From positions 286,186-350,185 of the forward strand of contig BCKE01000034.1 of the NCBI GenBank assembly GCA_001600495.1: a stretch of 64,000 nt of DNA, read 5' to 3'. This DNA is from Pilasporangium apinafurcum (taxonomy: Eukaryota > Oomycota > Peronosporomycetes > Pythiales > Pythiaceae). A program made the translations under genes and the position numbers. Of the stretch, positions 47,427 through 59,000 are shown piece after piece. The notes beneath the pieces are model-generated. The model saw only the letters and a list, made by a program, of their open reading frames with translations, did not search any database and was not told the DNA's origin. Positions within the stretch are counted from its first letter, which is position 1, and every line of letters begins with the position of its first letter.

Positions 47427-49075
47427 TTAAATCGCGCTCTTTCGCTCGAACTGCGTGGATTTGGTTCCTGTAAACCATTCCACACCGACTTTGTTTACGG
47501 TGATGCACATTCGCCCGTTCGCGCTCCATATATTGTCGTCGCACAGTTGCGTATAATAATACACGCTAATGAATCATAAGACGCCATCATCGTCAGAACT
47601 TCCTCCAAGTAAAGATGAACCCAGAAAACTTCACCAACCTGGCTAGGAAGCAGTTCTTTTGCTGTACGTTGCGCTATGTCTGCCTCACTACCAGTTTCTT
47701 GATCTTTTTCGTTATTCCATTCGTGCTGGTTATCATTGTCCCGCCACTCGTATCGAGAGTGTTGACCTTCAGCTGACGCGAGCAACAGTGCACGACTCTG
47801 AGCATCAAATCGAAGTGTCTGTACTCATATAAACTCTATTAACCCACTATATCATCTACTTATCAATAGTACCCGATCAAATAGCAGACTTACATTTTCG
47901 ATCAAGGTCAATAATTGGCACTCCTGCGAACATATACGCTTAGATTTAACCAACCACCCCCAATCGCCAAGAAAAGTACTTGCTTCTATACCTTAATAAT
48001 CGTCTTCTTTTCCTCGAGAAGAGCTTGAAAATGTGTTTGTGAAGCAAACATTGCACGCGCTCTTGTTGTTGAATTAGTGGTATGCGGTTGTTGCGGTTGC
48101 TTCATAGACGCGAAGAGTTTGGTATATTTTTCGTCCTTCATTGACCACAACGTCTAGTAAAATCACACAAAAGTATATTGACCAAACGCGTTTGTATTTG
48201 TATGTCGCACCAGATTCTTGGCCTCTTGCTGTGCCTGCATGCGTTTCTGTCGCTCCCGCTCAGTCACACGTATACAGATTTGATTGTGGAAATGGTTGAG
48301 CTGCTGCGTTTTCAGCCGGAGACGCTGCGTACTCGCGTGGCGCATCGCGTTCGTCTCAGCCTGATAACCAGGCCCAAATACCACGCTATTTCATAGTTTG
48401 GGAATGCTTTAAGTGAGAGGATGCTTTATAGACTTTTACCTTCACATCGACGCTATCAGTGTCTTCAGGCTGATATTCTGCCCATGCAGCCTTGTAGCCT
48501 CGTGCAGTTGGTTCTATGCCACAAGATTCTTCCTACGCATTCCATTTCATCAATCAGCTAAGAGAAGTGGTGGCTCTACACAGAGACGGATGTACAGAAG
48601 AGTGCTCATACGCTTACCATCTCCTGCTCACTTGACAAGATGATGATGTGGATGATAGGCCTTGAAAGGTCACACTGCACAAAAATCTTTCAAACTTGAT
48701 CGCTGATTGAATGAAAACATGTATAATCACAGCCAACTGTAACTTCATGTTGGTCACTATATCGTCCACGTCGTGATCGTCCTTCAATGTCCATCTTATC
48801 ATGCCCGAAAACCATTCACAGCCTCGCTCAGAGTCCGTCGCTTGCTCTCTGCAACGCAAGGATCATGGTGAATATCATAGCTTCTACATCACAGCCATCA
48901 TTGGTTCACGAATCAAGCAATATCAAGAGTAGCCATATCCGACTCCACGCAATGTTCAAATAGGATCCTCGTTGCAGTTCTCTTAGCTAAGTAGTGAATT
49001 CTACTTGATATAACGTTCGCTGTTCCTTGCGAGCAGATTTTCATCAGAACGTGGCAGCTTATCACGGATCAACAT
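47427..49075 (-). CDS. Uncharacterised multi-exon gene with charged helical segments
   Basis: The coding signal comes from a chain of open, spliceable exons: start MLIRDKLPRSDENLLARNSE (ATG 49075); a middle exon with SCGIEPTARGYKAAWAEYQP; a helical exon (LKTQQLNHFHNQICIRVTER, to about 48206) spliced to LWSMKDEKYTKLFASMKQPQ (from about 48154); ECQLLTLIEN; then LRFDAQSRALLLASAEGQHS through LPSQVGEVFWVHLYLEEVLT; and a possible last exon VNKVGVEWFTGTKSTQFERK stopping at 47427. Not every junction could be settled, especially around 48390-48700. No family is recognised. Its ATG lies only about 34 bp beyond the stop of the AXDND1-like gene on the same strand. Confidence 0.5.
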
Positions 49076-49108
49076 AAGATGCTGGGAGTACTAACTTGGT
49101 GACTGTGG

Positions 49109-52100
49109 TCAAACTTCCGAGTCGAAACCTCCATTCACTATTACTTGATCATACTTCTCACAGCCAAATGCGCCATTTTCAGTGGAAAGACTTATCACAT
49201 CAGCATTAACACAGCTAGCCGTGTGATTACTTTCCAGATTGTCCGCTTCACCTTTTAAGTGACGGGAAAGTAGCTCGTACACATCGTAAGCGCGTTGTAA
49301 CTTAGCTTTTCCGGACCGACATTTGAACAAGTCGTATAGCTCCTGTCGGAGCTGCAGTAGCCGCAAGGCTGCCGATTTGTCTGTGGTCAGTTCTTGGTAG
49401 AATTGTTCGATTTTCGACTCAAAAACGGTTTCCTGAGTGCGCCATTTCAACGCCAATGACATCCACGCCTTCTGTTCGTCCTGCTCGCGAATAGAAAGAG
49501 TTTGAGTGTTGCTACACAGCACTTCTTCATTCGAGTGTGTTAGTTGTCTGTGTTTCTTCTCCAATGGAGGATAACTATTGACGCTGAGTAATTTATTCCG
49601 CAACATGAGCAACACAACGGATATAAACACCCGGGACGGCATGAAAATCTGGAGATGCCGTTGCTTCAGCGCATTGTGGAAGACATTTCGTAGCTCTCGC
49701 TCTGTGGGACCAAGTGAAAATGGCCAGAGAGTTTCTACAAACGCCGCATCATCCAGCAATTTGTCATGCTTCTCCATGGTTGCATTACGACTTGATGCAT
49801 CCAATGCTGTGGTAAATAGCCCACGTATCCACTGCATAAGGATATGAAAGTGATTCATCTCAGATCGATACTTCTGCAGTATATCGATGAATTCATCAAA
49901 GGAGATCCACTTTGACGCACCAAACGACGCTGATGGCTGGATGGATGTTGCTTCTTGAGCAGATGGCCGTTGTGGTCGGAGAACGAGAGGACTCCGTGGT
50001 GCCGTTGAGTTGTACTGGCTGGAATGAAAGAGATTGAAATTCGTCGGTCGAATTAGGGAGCTGGATTGAGTAGAGTGTACAAAGTCAGTATGATCGTCTG
50101 TTGTGCTTGGATCAGAGCCCGAGCCGGTAGAGAATTCAACTGGCACAAGATACGTTGTAACAATAGTCTCGAACTGTTGGTACCCACTAGAGGGGATATG
50201 ACGTCGATACACAGAATTTTCCGGTTCGATGAATATGCTGTCGGTCTGCACAATACTCGGTTCATCGTCCACTCGAAAGAGAAACTTGGCGACTTCCAAC
50301 GCACGTGATATACTGATAGATTCTCGCATGGTATGAGGATGAAACACGGGGTGGCGAAATGAATTAGGAGAAGCTGATCTAGCTGTATCCAGGTGAGATG
50401 CGAGATATCGGCAGACAATGAAGAACAAAAATTCCGTCTGTGAACGCTCATGATGCAAAAAATCATGAAACCTCTTCACATCTGGGTCTATAGGTATGAA
50501 AAGTTCAATATTGGCGAAGAGGTTACTGATAGAATCGTCCATCAATTGCTTTAATCCGAGTTGGCAATGAAAGTGCTCTCGTATGATTCCCTCGAGATCA
50601 AAGGATTTTATGGATACTAGAGTTGGCCATTCTTCGATTGATCGTAAGTGCTCTTCCCATTCCGTAAATGATACGGCCAAGCCGCAATGGAGCTTGATAA
50701 ACTCGTGCAGCCTTGAACTTGAGATTTCCTTTAGCGTGCCCATGATTGTGTCATAAATGTCGCTGATGAACTGCTTCACCCTCGTGAGTTTCTTCCGCTT
50801 GTCTCGTGATGCGAGAATACGTTCTAGCTGCAAAACTGACTCATCATCAGCTCTACTGGGAAGATAGTAGGTGATAGAATCCCTTAAACAGTCATCCAGA
50901 TGGAAGTCACGATTGTGCATATCATCATCACTATCCAAGTAGTCCATGCTTGATCCCTGAAGTGGAACTTCCGGCAGTTCCGCTTGCATACATTTAGTTA
51001 GATCCATATTTGAGGTCCAAACTTGGTCATCTGGCTTCAGTTCGTATTCGGAGGAGCTCTTTAGAAGCGAAGTCGTGGACGTTGACTGAGAAATCAAAAT
51101 TGGAACCCCAATGTTCGAGTGAGCAGGCTGGCCAATTTCCGTCGCTCGCTCTTCTTCTCTGTTGTCACGGTCACCAGGGCCATCACCGTTTGTTGCCTTA
51201 TTCAGTTCCTTATAGGAAACGATTGCAGCGTGAACTAACTCTACGACATCCTCCACTTGTTGAATATGTTGCTTTGAGACGGTGTCATCTTCGTCTAAAC
51301 CTTCATCGCCATGGCTTCTATTACTGGTAGTGTCTTCAAATGTATCTGACCTGACTTGCGAATGGCGAGAAAATATCGCTGTCAGTTCCCTCAGTTTGTT
51401 GATCAACTCTATCAGCACTGTGGTCCTTGTAGTTTCACTACCATCCTTTTCTTCAATTTTGATTACTATATGAGATTGTTCAGCTGTCTCCTGCTTCGTA
51501 TTTACATTAATATCTTGGGAGGTTGGGGCAGTGCATCCATAACTCAGTGTTGGGTTCTCCGTCCAATGGCTCCTATCCAGAGTTTGCTGTTTTTTTACCT
51601 GGATCTTACGACTTCTTTCCATCCGACGCCGTTTTAATAAATATGCGCGAACGTTGGTCTGCAGTAGTTCAACTGCAGCATTTTCTTTCCGACGCTGATA
51701 AATTGTCTGCAGAATAGCGCGCCGATGCAGTGCTAACCTTCGCTCTCGAAATCCACGATACGATCGCTGGATATCCAACGCTGCGGTTTGTTTTTCTTGT
51801 CGAAAAGCTAATCGATGTTGTTCCTTACGTACTTTATACTTTTGGAACGCGTGTTGAACACAAGCAGCAGCCCAATTCTCCTCCATTTGCATATCCCGTC
51901 TATTGCCGCGAGTGACATCACTCATATACCGACGACCTCGCCGCTGTCTTCGCCATTCTGCTTCCCATGCGTCATCGCTGTCGATCTGATCTAAAACAAC
52001 TGGACGACGGAGTTGGAAACATGGAGAACGGCTCGGTGTGCCATCAGTGGAAACCATGTGATCCTGTCTCTCTTGTTTTTGCGATAATTTTCCCAATAGC

Positions 52101-52852
52101 TCGGCATTACGTCGAGTTGCTTCTTCATATCTGCTGGTGAGCTCATCGATTTCCTGCTGTTGCTTGGTCGAATTTGCATCCAATCGCTCTATTTCACCTA
52201 CTAATCGACGGAAGACAGCGTCAAAATGTTCACGAATCTCACACAAAAGTTCACTTTGCTCCTTGCAAATGAATTTCATCTGTCGAGTCAGCTCATGGAA
52301 ACATATCGAGTAGATTCGAACCTCTTCTTTCGAATATTCCAACATTTTGGCTCGGTCCGTGCGTAGCATTTTATCATCGTGGTGATTCGACACAACAATT
52401 GATGCTCGCAACTTCTCAAGTGCTTGACGTAGATACAACACCTGTTGACGTGTCTGTGGGGTCAATGCTGGGAAAACGATGGTTTCCCACAAGGCGCGTG
52501 GTGCATTGAAGGTAGACAGATATTGAGCTGAAGAATATTGATTATGTGGTAGCACGACGTTCGTTTCCACCACAAAAAACTCTCTCGGAATCATAGTAAT
52601 ATCATCTAGTGCTGTACTACTTACAACCATATCGCTTGTTGGGGATCTGGTACTACCATTGTCATCTGTGGCGACACGCGCTTCTACTGGTCTCGATGTG
52701 GTTGCGCCAGAATTTCTAGCCAAATGTTTTCTTGAACGGGGTGATGGTCCAATATTGCCCCTGCTACTGTCGCCGCTCACGCGAGCATCAATGCTCTTCC
52801 GAGAAAAGAAACTGCTTTTGTTATCAGCGATAGTGAGAGGAGGAAGCATCAT
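49109..52852 (-). CDS. Axonemal dynein light chain domain (AXDND1-like) protein with IQ motifs, single exon, 1247 aa
   Basis: A disordered Ser/Arg-rich start is followed by MIPREFFVVETNVVLPHNQY and a p28/axonemal-dynein-light-chain-like coiled coil (residues about 130-260) containing RIYSICFHELTRQMKFICKE, similar to the VYsqCFdELIRQVt signature. Three IQ-type calmodulin-binding helices come next: ACVQHAFQKYKVRKEQ, ALDIQRSYRGFRERRLALHR, VELLQTNVRAYLLKRRR. The rest is long, helical and acidic with no recognised domain. Relatives are flagellar proteins, so expression in zoospores is expected (inference). Confidence is higher for the light-chain-like domain than for strict AXDND1 orthology. Confidence 0.72.
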   Translation of the reverse strand: MMLPPLTIADNKSSFFSRKSIDARVSGDSSRGNIGPSPRSRKHLARNSGATTSRPVEARVATDDNGSTRSPTSDMVVSSTALDDITMIPREFFVVETNVVLPHNQYSSAQYLSTFNAPRALWETIVFPALTPQTRQQVLYLRQALEKLRASIVVSNHHDDKMLRTDRAKMLEYSKEEVRIYSICFHELTRQMKFICKEQSELLCEIREHFDAVFRRLVGEIERLDANSTKQQQEIDELTSRYEEATRRNAELLGKLSQKQERQDHMVSTDGTPSRSPCFQLRRPVVLDQIDSDDAWEAEWRRQRRGRRYMSDVTRGNRRDMQMEENWAAACVQHAFQKYKVRKEQHRLAFRQEKQTAALDIQRSYRGFRERRLALHRRAILQTIYQRRKENAAVELLQTNVRAYLLKRRRMERSRKIQVKKQQTLDRSHWTENPTLSYGCTAPTSQDINVNTKQETAEQSHIVIKIEEKDGSETTRTTVLIELINKLRELTAIFSRHSQVRSDTFEDTTSNRSHGDEGLDEDDTVSKQHIQQVEDVVELVHAAIVSYKELNKATNGDGPGDRDNREEERATEIGQPAHSNIGVPILISQSTSTTSLLKSSSEYELKPDDQVWTSNMDLTKCMQAELPEVPLQGSSMDYLDSDDDMHNRDFHLDDCLRDSITYYLPSRADDESVLQLERILASRDKRKKLTRVKQFISDIYDTIMGTLKEISSSRLHEFIKLHCGLAVSFTEWEEHLRSIEEWPTLVSIKSFDLEGIIREHFHCQLGLKQLMDDSISNLFANIELFIPIDPDVKRFHDFLHHERSQTEFLFFIVCRYLASHLDTARSASPNSFRHPVFHPHTMRESISISRALEVAKFLFRVDDEPSIVQTDSIFIEPENSVYRRHIPSSGYQQFETIVTTYLVPVEFSTGSGSDPSTTDDHTDFVHSTQSSSLIRPTNFNLFHSSQYNSTAPRSPLVLRPQRPSAQEATSIQPSASFGASKWISFDEFIDILQKYRSEMNHFHILMQWIRGLFTTALDASSRNATMEKHDKLLDDAAFVETLWPFSLGPTERELRNVFHNALKQRHLQIFMPSRVFISVVLLMLRNKLLSVNSYPPLEKKHRQLTHSNEEVLCSNTQTLSIREQDEQKAWMSLALKWRTQETVFESKIEQFYQELTTDKSAALRLLQLRQELYDLFKCRSGKAKLQRAYDVYELLSRHLKGEADNLESNHTASCVNADVISLSTENGAFGCEKYDQVIVNGGFDSEV

Positions 52853-52957
52853 GCGCAGGATAGCAATGCCAACAGAATCAAGTCGTTCAAACTAATTCCC
52901 TAACATGAAGCAAACTAGCGCATAGTTTATATATACTTACACACCATAGCGCTATAT

Positions 52958-55900
52958 TTACACAACATTGTCCGGTACTTCATCTGTCGGTTCATCGATA
53001 TGCATCGACATAACCCGAAGATGTTGTGGTGTAGTGACAAAGAGCTGCTTCATTTTCTGCTGAAATCGATTGGCGTACAGCTTTGGTGAAATAGCCGAAA
53101 TTCCACGAGGATCTTTTCGGAGCACATTGACTTTATACATGCGCTCCATCTGTTTTGCAAACGTCCATTTCTGTAGAATGTCCACAAGTCCGAAGTAATA
53201 CACACTTGGACCAGACACTTGATGCGCTGGATAGCAGTGGGAATGTGTGTCCTCCGATTGTGACCGAAGTGGCCTACTCGAATTCCTTTGGCATAATGCT
53301 TGTTCTTCATGTTCTTCACTAGTCTCAGTTTCGTCATGTGAAGACATGTGTGTAAACTCGTGGTGATCGCTATGAAATATCTCGGTGCCAGTTGGTTTTC
53401 GTGGCTGCGATTGGCTGATGTTGGTGATGGTAAAATGGGAATAATGCGTTCCGATGAGGAGACTGTAATCCATAATGCCCATGCTGGCGAGGAAGTTGCT
53501 ATCACGAGTGAGTTGCTTTAGCAGTTGTGTCGCAGTATTCACTTCAAGTTTCAGCCGTTTCTTCAAGTCATTGTCGCGCAATATAATGTCTGGATAGTGG
53601 TCTGCTCCTGTAGATTCACATGAGTCGCCATTTGTATCTCCAAACTTAAAGAATCGATAGCACTTCGAGCAACGATATTGTTCTCCCAGAATGCATGCTG
53701 GAGCGTTTCGATCCACCCATGAACCCTTAATATCGTAGCGACGATGGATGACCTCACTAGTGTTCAAAATATTACCCATGACGATAAAGTGAAAGATCTG
53801 ACCATACATTTTCATAGCATGGAAACCGAAAAACCGTGGCAATAGTGTTTTCGGGTTCCACTTCAGGTATCGCAAATAGGACGGTAACAGCTCAAGCAAT
53901 ACATCTTTCTCTTCTGCCGTCATACTTTTAACCAAGTATTTTCGATCACATGTGTTGAAGACAAACGCTCCACTTCGTCCTTCACTGATACGTTCGTTCA
54001 TAGTGTATCGAAATGCGTACATGTACTCACTATCATCGACCCCAAAAAGCTGACGAATAGAAGCAAACACACGCGGTTGAAAATCATAAAACTGGATTTC
54101 TGTCATTGCCATAGGTAGCAAGGTCATACGAGGCTGCGACGCTCTGTCTTTTGCCTCGACCACTTTGACAATTGAATTTGAACGGGTTTGCACCAATGGA
54201 CCCAATGGTGGAACTGAACGGCGCATTTGAAGGTCCTTCTGCTTCGAGCGATCCCAATCAAGATTAAAGGACTGGTTTGCCTCAACACGAGTATAAAGTC
54301 GATGGTAAAGTTCCACCGACTCGATGATTCCTGATGTCGCCATTTGAATCATCTGCTTTCGCAATGCCTTATTCAGCTCTGGTTTGATAAGTGGTTCTTT
54401 CTCCACTTCGGATCCCCTTGAAGCCGATGAGATAGACGATCCGTTCATATTCGGGGAAAAATGCAGTGATGAGGACTGTGAACGCGCAGATGACGGTCCA
54501 GCGACATAAAGTGCAGATAAATGGGGTGCATTAATTATCAACCAGACGATGATAGTGACGCATCCACGCGCAGAGTGCAGAAAGGCGTTGGCATCGATAA
54601 GCTTGTCAAAAATGGCAGCACCTAACCAAGACTCGACCACAGCCGAATTCGTCATAATGAACAAGAGAAGCACGATAAGCGCCCAGGAGATATAGATCGC
54701 GCACGTCATGATGCCATTTGAGAGCACACGTCGTCGGACGTCAAACGTTTCTTCAATCCCACGGCGTAGTCGACGTTTCACGTAGAGAATGCACGCCACA
54801 CCGAAGATCAGATATGCGAACACCCAGATGTGATACATGATCCAGCGATGCCAGAAGAAGCCAGGCATGTCGGTATTATGATGGAACCAGAAGAATCGCT
54901 CCTCGTCGTCCTTGCCCACGAACGAATGCGGATTCGCAGAGTCATCTAGGAACCATAATGCAAAGCCGCAGATCACGCCACTAAGTGTCGAATAAAACCA
55001 ATAAATGCGAAAATTGTATGAGTATGACGTAAATGGATTCGTGATGGACTGCACCATGTCGATCGGGATGGCGAAGAACCAGAATTCACCACATACAAGC
55101 AGCGCCTGTGTGAGTGCAGCGATTCGAAAAGGCAACTTCATGGGCGGGAATCGATACTCGGTTGCACAATACTGGAAGATGTAAAGTGCAGCGACTAGCA
55201 AGTCCACCAGGCTAGCCAACCAATACGTATTAGATCAAGTGCGTTTTCACAGCAACTTTGCAAGAAAGAAGCAACATTTTTCTCCTTACCTTTTACTAAA
55301 GATAAGTGGATTCGGATATGACCGTACGGTCAGACTCTTTATGTAGCACAAAATCACAACAAGCGAAAATGCAGCGGAAACCATCGCACCCACAAAAAGA
55401 TATTCGTCGGTCTTCAAGTGTCTCGAAATCGCAAATGCCACACCACTCATCCCCACAAGAATCAACAGCATAGCCACCACCACAAAGGGCCGTACCACCA
55501 CACGCTTTATATTGTGTTCATTGTGTCTCTTTAAACCACTAGTACAACAGCAACGCCATGCCGGCCAACAACAGTATGTACACCCGCTGCGTGGATGCAT
55601 AGGCCTTCGTAATTTGCCCTGCTGTCGTGTCTGGCGTTTCTGCTGTTTATCGATGAAGGTTTGAATTTTGACGAGGTCGTCGATGCCGCTTTTACTACCA
55701 CGAGGATCACTTGATAGAGAAATGGAACAAAATTTGTTGCTGTGCAGTGATTAAAATCAGCCATCACCCACAGAATGATAACAAAGTATACACATACACA
55801 AACAGCAACGTACTATCCTATGCCGCTGATTAGCGGATCTTGCTCACGTGCTGGTCGTGTTGGCCAACCCATGCCCAGTGCTTTATCAATCAGCTCCTCC

Positions 55901-55981
55901 TTCAGCTTCGCGTGCGTGGATGTCTGTCTCTGCCGTTCAGAAACAAAAAAGGAAACTAAGAGAAACTGCTGAAATTGACAT
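52958..55981 (-). CDS. GPCR-phosphatidylinositol phosphate kinase fusion (GPCR-PIPK, GK)
   Basis: A membrane receptor domain fused to a lipid kinase, an architecture known from oomycetes and Dictyostelium (RpkA). The N-terminal cytosolic part is assembled from short exons (KLKEELIDKALGMGWPTRPA; GSKSGIDDLVKIQTFIDKQQ) and a Cys-rich stretch just before the first helix. Seven to eight membrane helices follow, e.g. VVVAMLLILVGMSGVAFAI, LVDLLVAALYIFQYC and ALIVLLLFIM. The PIPK domain has the catalytic block RRYDIKGSWVDRNA, a C-x2-C pair (YRCSKC), SMGIMDYSLLIGTH with the metal Asp region, YYFGLVDILQKWTFAKQMER and the specificity-loop end ISAISPKLYANRFQQKM. It would make PIP2-type lipids. The intron at about 55285-55220 is clear. 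The 5' start (ATG 55981) is tentative. Confidence 0.88.
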
Positions 55982-56068
55982 GGGTATGTATAACTGAATA
56001 TTTATCAGTTATGAAACCAAGATATCAATGTTTATTACAGTACAATCAGGTTGTCCTCTACTTCAACA

Positions 56069-59000
56069 TCACCAAAACGAGCGTAGCCGCTGGAGGTTCT
56101 GCACGCGATGGGCGATACCTGCACCGATTGTGCAACCCACGATCAGCGCAGCGCCTACGCTCAGCCAATTCACAGGTGTCGAATGTGTCGGTATGGGCGA
56201 TGGCATTGTTGCTGTACTGAGTCCAGTGAGAGCATATAGTGGAGGCGACGAGGCTATGGAGACAGCTTTTGCTGGGTCGGGGGGCTCCGCAACAGATGGT
56301 GGTGCTTCCAATAGAAGCAATGAACGAATAAAATGCCGAGTAACAAGGTTTCCTTGTACGGCTTGAAAATGATCACGATAACTATGCTGATTGGCTATTT
56401 TGGAACGGGTCCGATCGAAACGAAGCTGTGGTGAAGAATGAGATAGTTACTATCTGTCGATGTGAGGAATTGATGGATGAAGCACACATACCCGAGTAGC
56501 AACGGCCTGGATGGCGGCAAGAATGTCGGATAGGCTATCCTGTAAGGATATAAACACACATTTTAGATACAAACAACGTAGCGGAAGTGGATTGGATACG
56601 AGACGAACCACGTAAGTTTTGGCACTGCTGGGTTTCATACCTACAGTACAGGTAATTACATGCTGAAGATGCGGTTCAGCTTCCGCAAGAGAGTGAAGCG
56701 CTGTTCAACATTTACATAAAGATTTGTGAGGAAATTGACAACACGTCGTATACCCAGAAGAGATAGCGATACCTTGGAAAGCCATTTCATCGGATTGGTC
56801 ATCACCCGCAATGAACGCAAAGTCGGGTATCCCCACTTTGTCTTTTAGATATCCCAAGATCAACGCAATTGCCGATGACTTGTTGACTCCAAACTGGTGA
56901 ACCTGCACAAATCCTTTCGCTCGATAAACCGTAGCTTCTCCTGGCTGAAAAACCATTAAAGCGATGGTGGTTATACAACGTCATACCAACAAAGTACGAC
57001 AAATTCCTTGCTTCAATCAAACCTTTAGTAGTTGACGCAGTTGGTCGTAGAGCTCTAGAGACTGAATTTCGCCATATTCGGGATCACTATTGCGATAATC
57101 GTACAGCAACGATACTTCACTCACGATAACATACGCTCCATTCGTTCGTGCAGCGTATGCCTGCATGATCTGCTTCACATCTTCCTTCCAATCCAAATAC
57201 AAGTCCTCTTCATTGTAAATGCATTCCCATTGGTCGTTTCCGGCTTTCTTTAGGTAGAATCCATTATCTGAAATGAGATTCAAGTTTGCAATTCCGTTAA
57301 ACTCGCCATCCAACTCCACACGGCGCCCAGTACTCATTACAAATACAATGTTGCGTGGATCATTACACAACGTCTGAATATTTTCACGTATGTCACTGGA
57401 AAGCGGAGTCCGTACTTGACCATCCATGTATCGGATAGTCGCTTGTCCAAACACAATCTTCTGATCTTCAATGTCGCTGCGCCGCCTTCCCTCCAACGTC
57501 CCCATACTATGATAATACACTGACCCACTTTCATCTACTACACTTGTGGTTGCGCTGAGCGTACCGCCGTAATCAAAGACGAAGAGACGTCGACTGGAGC
57601 TGACACATTTCTTCAGTAACTCATCCACGTCGAGTTTGACAAAACCAGATTGAAATTGCATCACTCGGTATTCGAAGCCAAAGCCCACTGCAACCGTTTC
57701 ACCTGCCTCTTCAGATTGCTTTGTGGTAGCTATAGCCTCGAAATCAGCTAACACGCGCTCTGTCCATTTCGTTTCCGCACGACTCGCCAGCAACTTGTAA
57801 TTGATGTGAAAGCGATTGTGTTTTTCGTAATAGCTCATCTCTGTGGTTTTTACAAAAGCATTCACCATATCATCCACCTTCCACGGATTCACCAACATGC
57901 AACCATTCATGACGCGACTATAGGACGCAAATTCTGACACGATCATGGTGCCGAATGGACGAGACGAGTCCATGTCATGATTCCTCTTCTGCCCAATAAT
58001 GTACTCGAATGGAAGTAGCGAGAGCCCACCTCGAACACAAGTATCCAAGTATACGTCACAGAGTCGCCAGAGTACCATTCTCTCTACACAGGTCGTCTTC
58101 GGTTTTTCTTCAAAGTATACCACTTGTTCCCCTTGAGGTGCCCACCGACGGTTGATTTCCGCCGTAAATTTTGTCACATAATCTCGTGTCTGGTGATAGT
58201 CATTCGGTCGAGAATCGAGTGAAAGTCCGATCTGCACTAATATAACCGAATTGCGTTTGTCTGGATGGAGTGCCAAGAATCGATCAAACGCACGCAATTT
58301 GAGCGGTATCGCTGTCAGTCCTTCCAGTCGATCAACTGATGCAAACACAAATTTCTTGTTCTGCTTACTGTCATAGATATGTTGCTCAAGATGTTTCTTG
58401 AAACTGACCGCGCACTCGTTCACCTCGTTCTGATCCATAATGCCGTAGAGATGACTTGTGTCGGGCTCGATATGAGAACACGAGATATTGATACTCCGAC
58501 CATTGTACTCGACCACGAGCATGCCATTCTGGCCAGTTTTGTAGTTGAGACCAAGAAGGCGCTTGCAGCTAGTCAGAAAATGACGGGCATGCTCAAAGAT
58601 GAGAAAACCAATGTGATCAGCGCTGAGCATGGCGCGAATGATCTCCGTCCGCATTGCCAAGCAGCGGAAGATTTCGCTGGATGGAAACGGCACGTGGAGA
58701 TAGATTGCGATGAGTGCCGTGAGTCGTAGCTTACGTAGCAAATAGGAAGGGAGCATAAGAAAATGAAAATCGTGAATCCAGATCAAGTTCCCTTCGTGAT
58801 AGCTCTCCACCACTCGGCGAGCAAACGTTCTAAGGTACAAGAAAGCAATCAACTCAATTCTTGCGCACACATCAATTACAATCCATTACAGCAATGTGCA
58901 CCTGTTAACACTGCAATAATCCGCCCAGCATTTATCCTGCGCCGCAGGATTCCACGACGCTTTTTCATACCACGCCTTGCACGACTGGTTGTTATGGGCA

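Noticed and set aside
53050-53505. 151-codon alternative frame within the GPCR-PIPK gene
   Set aside because: Same strand, other frame; the PIPK motifs are in the main frame.
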